The notes: generated by a model not told the origin, from the letters alone. A stretch of DNA of 64,000 nucleotides from Chryseobacterium gallinarum (GCF_001021975.1 NZ_CP009928.1:3786001-3850000); one strand, 5' to 3'; positions 27,343 through 35,319 are shown, counted from the first letter of the stretch. A program made the numbers and translations.

Positions 27343-27903
27343 TTAAAGATTATCAAGGGGTTTCCTGTGATGGTCTTTTAATTTTTTAAACTCAGTAGGG
27401 GTAAAGCCTGTCACATTGCGGAATTGTGAAGATAAATGCTGGACACTTTTGTATCCTAATTTTCCGGCGATTTCAGTAAGATTGAACTCATTATACAAAA
27501 GAAGTTCTTTTACCTTTTCTATTTTTTGAAGAATAAAAAATTGTTCCAGAGTAATATTTTCATTCTGGGAAAAAGTTTTTGAAAGAGTACTGTAATCTTT
27601 GTGAAGTTTTGAGCTTAGAAATTCTGAAAGAAGGAAATCTTCATCAATATCCAGCTCACTGATTTTTAAGATAATCAGGTTTTTAATTTTTTCAATAAGC
27701 TGGCGGGCAGAATCCATAATTCTTTCGAAGCCGGTATCTGATAAGTTTTTTTCTACAAGCTTCATTTTTTCCTCGGAAACTTCGGATTCAGTGTCAACTT
27801 CACCTAATATAACGGATTTTGTTTTAATTCCGGCATTATTAAAAATATTTTCAACTGCAGCAATACATCTGTTACAGACCATATTCTTTATGAAGATCTT
27901 CAT
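27343..27903 (-). CDS. AraC-type regulator with N-terminal HMA-like metal-binding domain
   Basis: A 186-residue protein. The N-terminus (MKIFIKNMVCNRCIAAVENIF) has the M-x-C-x-x-C metal site of heavy-metal-associated domains; the C-terminal half is an AraC helix-turn-helix pair (about 120-180: LTEIAGKLGYKSVQHLSSQFRNVTGFTPTEFKK). It probably senses Cu+ (or a similar soft metal) directly and controls the adjacent ATPase gene, 192 bp downstream on the same strand. Its ATG overlaps the TGA of the upstream thioesterase gene (ATGA), so it is translated from that mRNA. Metal identity is inferred from context. Confidence 0.85.
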   Translation of the reverse strand: MKIFIKNMVCNRCIAAVENIFNNAGIKTKSVILGEVDTESEVSEEKMKLVEKNLSDTGFERIMDSARQLIEKIKNLIILKISELDIDEDFLLSEFLSSKLHKDYSTLSKTFSQNENITLEQFFILQKIEKVKELLLYNEFNLTEIAGKLGYKSVQHLSSQFRNVTGFTPTEFKKLKDHHRKPLDNL

Positions 27904-28295
27904 ATTCCACTGTTTAACCTGTCTTTTACGAATTCTATCTTTGTTTTACCATGAGGAGCCGGATTTCCATCGCTGTCAAGGTTGACCATAACAATTTTAT
28001 CCACCGTAATGATTGTTTGATGGGTCATTTTATTTCGGACATCACACCTTAACGTAATAGAAGTAGAACCAAAATGAGTGGCCTCAATCCCGATTTCAAT
28101 GATATCTCCCTGTTTGGCTGAACTTACAAAATTGATTTCAGAAATGAATTTCGTTACTACTTTTGTGTTCTCCAGCTGTATAATGGCGTATAAAGCTGCT
28201 TCTTCATCGATCCATTGTAAAAGTCTTCCTCCAAAAAGAGAATGATTGGGGTTTAGGTCTTCCGGTTTTACCCATTTTCTGGTATGGTAGTTCAT
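27900..28295 (-). CDS. Acyl-CoA thioesterase (hotdog fold, YciA-like)
   Basis: A 131-residue protein from ATG 28295 (MNYHTRKWVKPEDLNPNHSLFGGRLLQWIDEEAA). The segment NPNHSLFGGRLLQWIDE holds the catalytic Asp of the hotdog acyl-CoA hydrolases, with FVSSAKQGDIIEIG following. It hydrolyses acyl-CoA to free acid and CoA in the cytoplasm. An upstream TTG start at 28346 would lie inside the -33 promoter box, so I placed the start at 28295. The stop overlaps the AraC regulator's start. Confidence 0.88.
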   Translation of the reverse strand: MNYHTRKWVKPEDLNPNHSLFGGRLLQWIDEEAALYAIIQLENTKVVTKFISEINFVSSAKQGDIIEIGIEATHFGSTSITLRCDVRNKMTHQTIITVDKIVMVNLDSDGNPAPHGKTKIEFVKDRLNSGI

Positions 28296-28315
28296 ATGTC
28301 TTAATAATTGTAGTA

Positions 28316-28347
28316 CAAATTTAGTGTTAAAAGCTGATGTGGTCAAA
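28316..28347 (-). promoter_or_regulatory. Promoter of the thioesterase-AraC operon
   Basis: On the minus strand TTTG (28344-28347), a 20-nt spacer, TAAATTTG (28316-28323), 20 nt before the ATG. One of the best consensus promoters in the window. Confidence 0.7.
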
Positions 28348-28392
28348 AAGAATACTATTTAATGATCTGAAGACAGCTATTCATTTTCTCAA

Positions 28393-28806
28393 TCATTTTC
28401 TTTTGGAACGCATTGCTTTTGTTTTTTTAACGGAATTGTCGTTCAGAAACTGCTGGTACTCTTTACTTTCTACAGGAAATAAAGCCACCTTTCCTTCTGA
28501 ATTATGATGAAACCCGAATCCGTACCTTTTTGCTAAAGGAGAGGAGCGGAGACACGCCTGGCCTTTTGAAAAGAATTTTTCTCTTTCTTTCTGTTTTTCA
28601 TTTTCTGAGATATCATTTTTTATAGCGTAACATCCGAATATAATATCATCAGAGGAATATACATAAGGATTCCTGCTGATTTTTTCATATTGAAGATTGG
28701 CCAGCGTTTTTTCTTTCTTTTCCGGAGGAACTTGTGCCTGTGAAACAGGACAGTCTTCCGCAACTTCGATGAATGTATTGACGTAATTGGTGGTATGTAG
28801 TTTCAT
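28393..28806 (-). CDS. DUF6157 family protein
   Basis: A 137-residue basic protein, MKLHTTNYVNTFIEVAEDCPVSQAQVPP, with KTLANLQYEKISRNPYVYSSDDIIF and RSSPLAKRYGFGFHHNSEGKVALFP, which I recognise as the DUF6157 pattern. Function unknown. The C-terminus is lysine/arginine-rich. It lies 16 nt after the XRE regulator gene, so the DUF2975, XRE and DUF6157 genes probably form one operon. Confidence 0.75.
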   Translation of the reverse strand: MKLHTTNYVNTFIEVAEDCPVSQAQVPPEKKEKTLANLQYEKISRNPYVYSSDDIIFGCYAIKNDISENEKQKEREKFFSKGQACLRSSPLAKRYGFGFHHNSEGKVALFPVESKEYQQFLNDNSVKKTKAMRSKRK

Positions 28807-28822
28807 AAGATTGAATTGTGTA

Positions 28823-29026
28823 TTATTCTTTATATTCTAAGAGGTCTCCCGGCTGACAATCCAAAGCTTTACAGATTGCCTCAAGAGTGCTGAAGCGAAT
28901 AGCTTTTGCCTTGCCTGTCTTTAAAATGGAAAGATTGGAAAGAGTAAGGTCTACTTTTTCTGAAAGCTCATTCAGTGACATTTTTCTTTTGGCCATAATG
29001 ACGTCCAGATTTACGATAATCGGCAT
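28823..29026 (-). CDS. Small XRE-family transcriptional regulator (YozG-like)
   Basis: A 67-residue protein that is almost entirely a helix-turn-helix: MAKRKMSLNELSEKVDLTLSNLSILKTGKAKAIRFSTLEAICKALDCQPGDLLEY. Such short Cro/CI proteins typically regulate the neighbouring membrane protein gene. It begins 3 nt after the DUF2975 stop codon, the usual pairing for this family. Confidence 0.9.
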   Translation of the reverse strand: MPIIVNLDVIMAKRKMSLNELSEKVDLTLSNLSILKTGKAKAIRFSTLEAICKALDCQPGDLLEYKE

Positions 29027-29029
29027 GGT

Positions 29030-29557
29030 TTATATTGTTAATTCGTTTTCAGATTGTATTTCTATCCCTCTCTTAAATACCTTGGCAATGATAAAAATGA
29101 TCACTCCAAAGAATAAGTAATCTGCTCCGGACCCTATAAAATCATAAATAGTATTGGGCTGGATTTCACTGGGAAAATTTTCAGCATAGGATTCAGCTAT
29201 TAATGACAGGAAGCCAATGGCAAATACGGAATAACTGATTTTAGTAAGCAGGCGCACCAACCCTTCATTAAAAGGTGCTTCCAGGTTTAATTTCTTAAAA
29301 ATAGCCATCACCAGGAATACCAGATAGGCTTTATATCCTGCCAAAAATATAATAAAAGCCATCATCCCTTTGTACGAATTGATATTATATTGATACAGTT
29401 TGTATAAATTCAAGCCTTCATATATATTTTTTGCCCCTTCCGGATTGACGATGGTCATCATAAAGGAAAAGGTGAGTGCCCCTGCTTTGATACATGATCC
29501 GATAAAAATGATCCAGCTCATGATATTTAATACGGATAAGATTTTTTGTGTTTTCAT
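29030..29557 (-). CDS. DUF2975 domain membrane protein
   Basis: A 175-residue protein with four membrane helices (about 10-32, 60-85, 108-125, 145-162) and the family segments LYKLYQYNINSYKGMMAFIIFLAGYKAYLVFLVMAIFKKLNLEAPFNE and LLTKISYSVFAIG. The family has no known function but is regularly paired with a small XRE repressor, as here; it may be the controlled partner. First gene of a three-gene operon. Confidence 0.85.
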   Translation of the reverse strand: MKTQKILSVLNIMSWIIFIGSCIKAGALTFSFMMTIVNPEGAKNIYEGLNLYKLYQYNINSYKGMMAFIIFLAGYKAYLVFLVMAIFKKLNLEAPFNEGLVRLLTKISYSVFAIGFLSLIAESYAENFPSEIQPNTIYDFIGSGADYLFFGVIIFIIAKVFKRGIEIQSENELTI

Positions 29558-29721
29558 ATTAATTGTATTTTAATTTGAAAACAAATATCAATAAAAATTT
29601 ATTGAAAAACAATCAATTTTTACTTTTTAACAGTCAATGCAATAATTTGGATTCAACATAATGTGAGAAATAACTAAAAAATGCTTTGATTTGAAAATTT
29701 TAATTGTATCTTGCATACGTT

Positions 29722-29729
29722 TATATTTG
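29722..29729 (+). promoter_or_regulatory. Putative -7 element (TATATTTG) of the RRM gene
   Basis: A TAnnTTTG match 78 nt before the ATG, implying a leader of about 70 nt that is almost entirely A and T. Confidence 0.45.
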
Positions 29730-29807
29730 GAATCAATATTTGTTCATTAATTTATGTTGTTTTTCTTTTATATACCAAATTTTTATTAATTTTTTAATTT
29801 TTTTAAA

Positions 29808-30155
29808 ATGAACATTTTTGTTTCAAACATCAATTACGCAACTAAAGAGTATGAGTTGCACGATCTATTCGCAGAATTTGGAGATGTATCATCTGCTAAA
29901 ATCGTAACAGACAGAGAGACTGGTCGTTCTAGAGGTTTCGGTTTCATAGAAATGGGTGATGAAGAAGGAAAACAAGCTATTGAATCTCTTAACCAAAAAG
30001 AATTCAACGGAAAAACTCTAAACGTATCTGAAGCTAAGCCAAGAGAAGAAAAACCAAGAAGAAGCTTCGATAACAACAGAAGTGGAGGTTATGGAAACAA
30101 CAATAGAGGTGGTGGTTACGGTAACAACCGTGGCGGCGGCGGAAATCGTTGGTAA
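29808..30155 (+). CDS. RRM-type RNA-binding protein with glycine-rich tail
   Basis: A 115-residue protein: one RNA recognition motif (residues 1-80) with RNP2 IFVSNI and RNP1 RGFGFIEM, then a disordered basic and Gly/Asn-rich tail (GYGNNNRGGG repeats, about 90-115). Bacterial RRM proteins of this form (as in cyanobacteria and Bacteroidota) bind RNA and are often cold-induced; a role as RNA chaperone is inferred. It has a long AT-rich leader and a strong terminator, suggesting a short abundant mRNA. Confidence 0.92.
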   Translation: MNIFVSNINYATKEYELHDLFAEFGDVSSAKIVTDRETGRSRGFGFIEMGDEEGKQAIESLNQKEFNGKTLNVSEAKPREEKPRRSFDNNRSGGYGNNNRGGGYGNNRGGGGNRW

Positions 30156-30161
30156 AATATT

Positions 30162-30188
30162 AAAGCGGCTTTTAAGCCGCTTTTTTTA
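30162..30188 (+). terminator. Terminator of the RRM gene
   Basis: The arms AAAGCGGCTT and AAGCCGCTTT form a tight hairpin followed by a T run. Confidence 0.85.
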
Positions 30189-30220
30189 TAAGTAAATAAG
30201 ACATTCTTTTTAAAGGTAAA

Positions 30221-30703
30221 CTAGTCTTTTTTCTTCTTTTTCTTTTTTTCTTTGTCCTTATCTTTTCCTTTCTTTTTTTCTTTTTTAGGATTCAGAATTT
30301 CTTCAGCATATTCAAACGTTGGCGCTTCATTTTTTACCGGTTTTATTTCAATTTTAAGATCAAAATAACCTTTAAGATCATCCTGGGTGATTAGCTTTTC
30401 GCTTAATAAAAGCTCAAGAACTTCTTTTCCCGAATCATTAAAAAAGTGATGTGAAAGTTCTTTAAGCAAAAATCTTTTGTATTCTTCAATAGGAACCAAT
30501 ACACTGTACTTAAAAATTCTTCCTTCCTTTGTGGTGGAAAGATATCCTTTCTCCACCAATATTTTAAGGTAGGTGGATACCGTATTCTGATGGGGTTTAG
30601 GCTCAGGGTGTTGCTCCATGATATCCTTTAAATAAAAGGAATTCAGCTTCCAAAACAGCTTCATAAAGTTTTCCTCAGCGGCAGTAAGATGATTTATTTT
30701 CAT
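30221..30703 (-). CDS. BlaI/MecI/CopY-type repressor with lysine-rich tail
   Basis: A 160-residue protein from ATG 30703 (MKINHLTAAEENFMKLFWKLNS). Residues 1-75 form the winged-helix BlaI domain (HQNTVSTYLKILVEKGYLSTTKEGRIFKYS); 75-125 is the dimerisation region; the last 35 residues are almost only Lys, Asp and Glu (KKEKKKGKDKDKEKKK). Classical partners are BlaR1-type M56 sensor proteases, none of which is nearby. The longer reading frame to 30853 overlaps the PAP2 gene and is not used. It is second in an operon with that gene. Confidence 0.88.
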   Translation of the reverse strand: MKINHLTAAEENFMKLFWKLNSFYLKDIMEQHPEPKPHQNTVSTYLKILVEKGYLSTTKEGRIFKYSVLVPIEEYKRFLLKELSHHFFNDSGKEVLELLLSEKLITQDDLKGYFDLKIEIKPVKNEAPTFEYAEEILNPKKEKKKGKDKDKEKKKKKKKD

Positions 30704-30711
30704 AGAATTTC

Positions 30712-31314
30712 TTAATGTTGAAATTGAATATTGCAATAAAGATAAATAAAAGATACCAGAAATGCTATTCCGGCCCCCATAAATACTTCTTTTATCGTAT
30801 GCCTTTTTAAGATAATCCGGGTAATGCCCACTAAAACCGCTATTCCCAGCCACAGGAGACCTATTCTCCAGTCTAAAGTAAAAAATAAGGCTGCTACAAA
30901 TATATTGAAAGCCGTATGCATTGAACTTTTAATAAACAGGTTGCTGATCTGAAGGACAAAAAGAAGCAGTAAAATAAACAGCATTACCAGATCAAGGTAG
31001 CCATTTCTGATATAATTAAAAATAAGGTAAGTAATGACACAGGCTGCAATGAATATATATAAGGTCTTTCTCTGTACCCGGTTGGAAACATCCATATTGG
31101 TATATCTTCCCGTTTTTACATTCCATACCAGCCAGATAATAACCGGGACAATAACCATCAGTAATATAGGAAGAAAATAAAGTAAGGAATCTTTAAAGCT
31201 ATATTCTTTGATGCTCATATATATAAAGAAGATAAACAGGGAAATCAAAGGATTGAAAAAATCTGAGATGATTTTTGAAACGCTGTGCAGTAATGAAGAC
31301 TGATTTTCTTCCAT
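30712..31314 (-). CDS. PAP2-superfamily membrane phosphatase-like protein
   Basis: A 200-residue protein with about six membrane helices. PAP2 motifs are present in divergent form: SSMHTAFN (motif 2, usually SGHT) and RIILKRHTIKEVFMGA (motif 3, R-x5-H-x3-D/E). The family removes phosphate from lipid phosphates such as undecaprenyl pyrophosphate or phosphatidic acid. The first motif (KxxxxxxRP) is weak, so catalysis is not certain. It is transcribed with the BlaI-type repressor 8 nt downstream from a clear promoter at 31331. Confidence 0.75.
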   Translation of the reverse strand: MEENQSSLLHSVSKIISDFFNPLISLFIFFIYMSIKEYSFKDSLLYFLPILLMVIVPVIIWLVWNVKTGRYTNMDVSNRVQRKTLYIFIAACVITYLIFNYIRNGYLDLVMLFILLLLFVLQISNLFIKSSMHTAFNIFVAALFFTLDWRIGLLWLGIAVLVGITRIILKRHTIKEVFMGAGIAFLVSFIYLYCNIQFQH

Positions 31315-31330
31315 GGTAAAATTTAAAAAC

Positions 31331-31361
31331 CAAATATAAGATTATAACCCCAGAAAACAAA
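31331..31361 (-). promoter_or_regulatory. Promoter of the PAP2-BlaI operon
   Basis: On the minus strand TTTG (31358-31361), a 19-nt spacer, TATATTTG (31331-31338), 16 nt before the ATG at 31314. Confidence 0.65.
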
Positions 31362-31822
31362 TGAAAGCGGGTTGACCAGCTCATAAATAAAAAGCTTTTT
31401 TATGTAGTCAATCTATTGTCATGACAGTAATTTTGTTAATGAAGCTGAAAATTATAAGGCGGGATTTACAGGTTTTACTCCTGAAAAAAAGGTATCTGAA
31501 TTACCAAAAGTATGTTAACAATAATTAAAGAATGAAATAAGTAAGGATATAAAATTTAATAGTTTTTAGACAGGTCTTGCTGACTTGTGATTTCAGGAAA
31601 GCTACCTATACAGGCGGATTCTTTATATATAGCAGGAAGAAAATAACAGGAAGAATATTGCTTTATAAGGTCTTCAGGGGGTCGAAAATTAAGAATAATC
31701 CATTCGGCCTGCAAGTAGATTTCACAGAAAAAATGAAAAGTTACTTATGCATACAATAAAAACAAAGTTTTTTTCATAATTTTGCTCAACTATTTTCATC
31801 ATAAAAAAGCAAGAGCTAACAC
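31362..31822. other. Intergenic stretch of about 460 bp, mostly unexplained
   Basis: It holds the upstream regions of two divergent transcription units. A 60-codon plus-strand frame at 31577-31759 and a 29-codon frame at 31439-31528 have no recognisable features. TAATTTTG at 31777-31784 is a likely -7 box for pdhA. Confidence 0.5.
31777..31784 (+). promoter_or_regulatory. Putative -7 element (TAATTTTG) of pdhA
   Basis: A TAnnTTTG match 38 nt before the pdhA start. Confidence 0.4.
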
Positions 31823-32824
31823 ATGAAAGAATTTTCTAAAGAGGTATACCTGAAGTGGTATGAAGATATGACAATGTGGAGAAGGTTTGAAGACAAATGC
31901 CGTTCTCTTTATCTAAAACAAAAGATCAGAGGATTTTTACATTTGTATAATGGCCAGGAAGCAATTCCTGCCGGATTCACACATGCAATGGATTTAACAA
32001 AAGACAGTATGATTACTGCCTACAGATGCCACATCCATCCAATGGCGATGGGGGTAGATCCTAAGAGAATTATGGCAGAACTTTGTGGTAAGGCTACAGG
32101 AACGTCCGGAGGTATGGGTGGTTCTATGCACATTTTCAGCAAAGAGCACCGTTTCTATGGAGGACACGGAATCGTAGGAGGACAGATTCCTTTGGGAGCC
32201 GGTATAGCCTTCGCTGATAAGTATTTTGACAGAAAAGCTGTAAACATCTGTTTCTTCGGAGATGGTGCCGCAAGACAAGGTTCATTACATGAAACATTCA
32301 ACATGGCGATGAACTGGAAACTACCTGTGGTATTTGTGGTTGAGAACAACCAATATGCAATGGGAACTTCTGTAAAAAGAACGGCCAACCATGAAGATAT
32401 CTATAAATTAGGATTAGGATATGAAATGCCTTGCCTTGCTGTAGATGCAATGGATCCTGAAAAAGTAGCGGAAGCTGCCTATGAAGCTATTGAAAGAGCA
32501 AGAAGAGGAGACGGACCTACATTCATTGAGGCGAGAACATACCGTTATAGAGGACACTCTATGTCTGATGCAGAGCCTTACAGATCTAAAGAAGAAGTCG
32601 CTGTTCATAAAAATGATGACCCGATAGAACTGGTAAAACACAGAATCTTGGAAAACGGATGGGCAACAGAACAGGAACTGGAAGCTATAGATAATAAATC
32701 AAGAGACTTTGTGGATGAATGCGTTGAGTTTATGGAAAACTCTCCATACCCTGAAGCAGAAAAAATCTATGAGTATGTGTATGCTCAGGAAGATTATCCA
32801 TTCTTAGATAAACTAGAAAATTAA
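31823..32824 (+). CDS. pdhA: Pyruvate dehydrogenase E1 component, alpha subunit
   Basis: A 333-residue thiamine-diphosphate enzyme subunit. The ThDP-Mg motif appears as FFGDGAARQGSLHETFNMAMNWKLPVVFVVENN (GDG...NN, about residues 138-171). RTYRYRGHSMSDAEPYRS (about 233-250) carries the phosphorylation-loop region. It decarboxylates pyruvate and passes the acetyl group to lipoyl-E2 together with the beta subunit. The E2 gene follows after 85 bp, but no E1-beta (pdhB) or E3 gene is present here, so beta must be encoded elsewhere. Confidence 0.95.
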   Translation: MKEFSKEVYLKWYEDMTMWRRFEDKCRSLYLKQKIRGFLHLYNGQEAIPAGFTHAMDLTKDSMITAYRCHIHPMAMGVDPKRIMAELCGKATGTSGGMGGSMHIFSKEHRFYGGHGIVGGQIPLGAGIAFADKYFDRKAVNICFFGDGAARQGSLHETFNMAMNWKLPVVFVVENNQYAMGTSVKRTANHEDIYKLGLGYEMPCLAVDAMDPEKVAEAAYEAIERARRGDGPTFIEARTYRYRGHSMSDAEPYRSKEEVAVHKNDDPIELVKHRILENGWATEQELEAIDNKSRDFVDECVEFMENSPYPEAEKIYEYVYAQEDYPFLDKLEN

Positions 32825-32836
32825 TAAATTAAAATT

Positions 32837-32898
32837 AATTTGAAATTTGAAATTTGAAAATTCCGAAAATCTCAAATCTCGAATCTCGAATCTCAAAT
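32837..32898 (+). repeat. Heptanucleotide repeat tract upstream of the E2 gene
   Basis: Three tandem AATTTGA units (32837-32857) are followed after 13 nt by four units CTCAAAT, CTCGAAT, CTCGAAT, CTCAAAT (32871-32898). The two arrays are partly complementary and could pair in the mRNA. The tract ends 11 nt before the start codon. Confidence 0.75.
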
Positions 32899-32909
32899 CA
32901 ATATAGATT

Positions 32910-34517
32910 ATGGCAGAAGTAATTACGATGCCCCGCCTTTCAGATACTATGACGGAAGGTAAAGTGGCAAAATGGCATAAAAAAGTAGGTGATAAAGTAA
33001 AAGAAGGAGATATTTTAGCAGAAATTGAAACTGATAAGGCAGTTCAGGATTTTGAATCTGAAGTAGAAGGAACCCTTTTATACGTAGGTGTAGAAGAAGG
33101 TGGTGCTGCTGCTGTAGATTCTGTATTGGCAATTATCGGTAATGAAGGAGAAGATATCTCAGGATTAACAGGTGGGGCAGCTGCTCCGGCTGCAGCTTCT
33201 GAAGAAAAAAAATCTGAAGAACAACCTAAAACAGAAGCTCCGGCTACGGAATCTGCTACAGCAGAAGTACCGGCAGGAGTAGAAGTTATTACCATGCCAA
33301 GACTTTCTGATACAATGACAGAAGGTAAAGTAGCAAAATGGCACAAAAATGTAGGCGATACCGTAAAAGAAGGTGATCTTCTTGCTGAAATCGAAACAGA
33401 TAAAGCTGTTCAGGATTTTGAATCCGAATTCAACGGGGTATTATTGAAGCAAGGTGTAGAAGAAGGAGGTGCTGCTCCGGTAGATGCTGTATTGGCGATT
33501 ATCGGCCCTGAAGGAACAGATGTATCCGCTGTAGGAGCTCCAAAAGCTGCTTCCCAGGCTTCAGAAAAACCGGCAGAACAAAAAGCAGAAGCCAAAACAG
33601 AAGAAAAAGCTGCTCCGGCTGCCAACACTTCATCTTCTGACAGAATAGCCATCTCTCCGCTGGCAAAAAAAATGGCTCAGGACAAAGGTGTTGATATCAA
33701 CAGTGTTCAGGGATCAGGAGAAAACGGAAGAATCGTTAAAAAAGATATTGAAAATTACCAGCCTTCTCAAGCGAAACCAGCTGCATCGGCTCCGGCTGCA
33801 AGTGCTGCTGCCCAGGTTGCGGTAAACTTTGTTCAGGGGGAAGATACAGAAACTCCAAACTCACAGGTAAGAAACATCATCGCAAAACGTCTTGCAGAAA
33901 GTAAGTTCTCTGCGCCTCACTATTATCTGATGGTGGAAATCAATATGGATAAAGCCATTGAAGCCAGAAAAGAAATCAATGCTTTACCGGATACTAAAAT
34001 TTCTTTCAACGATATGATTATTAAAGCTACTGCAATTGCTTTAAGAAAACACCCGCAGGTAAATTCAAGCTGGGCAGGTGACAAAATCATTCACAGAGGA
34101 AATATCAATATTGGTGTAGCTGTAGCAATTCCTGACGGATTAGTAGTTCCTGTATTGAAAAATACAGATCAGATGAGCTATACTCAGATTTCTGCTGCAG
34201 TGAAAGATATGGCTTCAAGAGCTAAAAATAAAGGCCTTAAAGCAAATGAAATGGAAGGCTCTACATTCTCTATTTCCAACCTGGGAATGTTTGGAATAGA
34301 AACTTTCACAAGTATCATTAACCAGCCTAACTCTGCGATCCTTTCGGTAGGAGCAATCATCGAAAAACCAATCGTTAAAAACGGGCAGATTGTAGTAGGG
34401 AACACAATGAAACTTTCATTAGCATGTGACCATAGAGTAGTAGATGGTGCTACCGGTGCTGAATTCTTACAAACATTAAGAACCTATTTAGAAAATCCAT
34501 TAACTTTATTACTGTAA
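32910..34517 (+). CDS. pdhC: Pyruvate dehydrogenase E2 (dihydrolipoamide acetyltransferase), two lipoyl domains
   Basis: A 535-residue protein: lipoyl domain 1 (residues 2-76, lipoyl Lys 43 in ETDKAV), an Ala/Pro/Glu linker, lipoyl domain 2 (about 125-200, Lys 165), a second linker, the E1/E3-binding domain (about 245-282, ISPLAKKMAQDKGVD...GSGENGRIVKKDI) and the catalytic domain (about 310-535) ending with DHRVVDGATGAEFL, the His/Asp active site. It transfers acetyl from lipoamide to CoA and forms the complex core. The two lipoyl domains are nearly identical over their first 60 residues. It follows pdhA in an operon and is closed by a terminator at 34534. Confidence 0.96.
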   Translation: MAEVITMPRLSDTMTEGKVAKWHKKVGDKVKEGDILAEIETDKAVQDFESEVEGTLLYVGVEEGGAAAVDSVLAIIGNEGEDISGLTGGAAAPAAASEEKKSEEQPKTEAPATESATAEVPAGVEVITMPRLSDTMTEGKVAKWHKNVGDTVKEGDLLAEIETDKAVQDFESEFNGVLLKQGVEEGGAAPVDAVLAIIGPEGTDVSAVGAPKAASQASEKPAEQKAEAKTEEKAAPAANTSSSDRIAISPLAKKMAQDKGVDINSVQGSGENGRIVKKDIENYQPSQAKPAASAPAASAAAQVAVNFVQGEDTETPNSQVRNIIAKRLAESKFSAPHYYLMVEINMDKAIEARKEINALPDTKISFNDMIIKATAIALRKHPQVNSSWAGDKIIHRGNINIGVAVAIPDGLVVPVLKNTDQMSYTQISAAVKDMASRAKNKGLKANEMEGSTFSISNLGMFGIETFTSIINQPNSAILSVGAIIEKPIVKNGQIVVGNTMKLSLACDHRVVDGATGAEFLQTLRTYLENPLTLLL

Positions 34518-34533
34518 TTTTCTAAAATCAAAT

Positions 34534-34564
34534 AAAAAAACCTTCCATTCCGGGAGGTTTTTCT
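34534..34564 (+). terminator. Terminator of the pdhA-E2 operon
   Basis: The arms AAAAACCTTCC and GGGAGGTTTTT with one wobble pair end in a T run. Confidence 0.8.
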
Positions 34565-34597
34565 ATTTTTATCCTAATCCTGCTGATTTTATAACAA

Positions 34598-34632
34598 TTT
34601 GTTGTAAAATCAACATTATGTTACTATTTTTG
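34598..34632 (+). promoter_or_regulatory. Promoter of lolD, apparently leaderless
   Basis: TTTGTTG (34598-34604), a 20-nt spacer from the second TTG, TATTTTTG (34625-34632). The ATG begins only 4 nt after the -7 box. Confidence 0.6.
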
Positions 34633-34636
34633 AATC

Positions 34637-35305
34637 ATGATTAAAGCAAGAAATATCCATAAGTCTTATGGGAATTTAGAAGTACTGAAAGGAGTAGACA
34701 TCCATATTAAAATCGGAGAGGTTGTTTCTATTGTAGGAGAATCGGGGGCAGGAAAATCTACGTTGTTGCAGATTTTAGGAACGCTGGATCATCCTACCAA
34801 CTCCTCTAAATACAATACTGAAATTGCCATAGCAGGAGAATCTTTCATTAATATGAATGATAAGCAGCTTTCTAAGTTCAGGAATCACAATATTGGGTTT
34901 GTATTTCAGTTCCACCAGCTTCTTCCCGAATTTACGGCGTTGGAAAACGTATTGCTTCCTACGAGAATAGGAGGAGCTAATGAAAAAGAAGCTCTGGAAA
35001 AAGCCTATGCTTTATTTGAAGACCTGAAGATAGAGCAGCGGTTGCATCATAAACCCAATCAGCTTTCTGGAGGAGAAGCCCAAAGGGTAGCTGTTGCCAG
35101 GGCTTTGATCAATTCCCCGAAAATAATTTTTGCTGATGAACCTACGGGAAACCTGGATTCAAAAAATGCGGATGATCTTCACAAGCTGTTTTTTGATTTA
35201 AGAGATAAATACAATCAGACTTTTGTGATTGTAACCCATAATCCCAATCTTGCAGAAATTACAGACCGTAAGCTGGTGATGAAAGACGGGATGATCATAG
35301 AATAG
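34637..35305 (+). CDS. lolD: ABC transporter ATP-binding protein, LolD-like
   Basis: A 222-residue ATPase: Walker [10 protein letters not shown] (about 36-44), Q-loop [20 protein letters not shown] (about 90-110), signature [15 protein letters not shown] (about 140-155), Walker [13 protein letters not shown] (about 165-176) and H-loop VTHNPN. The insert around [17 protein letters not shown] and the ENVLLP segment fit the LolD/MacB branch. LolD powers LolCE to release lipoproteins from the inner membrane; the permeases are not adjacent, so the assignment as lolD rather than another MacB-type ATPase is by similarity only. The L,D-transpeptidase gene follows after 14 nt. Confidence 0.85.
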   Translation: MIKARNIHKSYGNLEVLKGVDIHIKIGEVVSIVGESGAGKSTLLQILGTLDHPTNSSKYNTEIAIAGESFINMNDKQLSKFRNHNIGFVFQFHQLLPEFTALENVLLPTRIGGANEKEALEKAYALFEDLKIEQRLHHKPNQLSGGEAQRVAVARALINSPKIIFADEPTGNLDSKNADDLHKLFFDLRDKYNQTFVIVTHNPNLAEITDRKLVMKDGMIIE

Positions 35306-35319
35306 AGAATACACACCGG

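Noticed and set aside
31577..31759. 60-codon plus-strand frame upstream of pdhA
   Set aside because: No start context, promoter or recognisable sequence; it begins at a TTG-type start and lies inside a regulatory gap.
33044..33652. Long minus-strand frames inside the E2 gene
   Set aside because: They are Ala/Ser/Pro-rich mirror images of the two lipoyl domains and linkers, a known artefact of repeated coding sequence.
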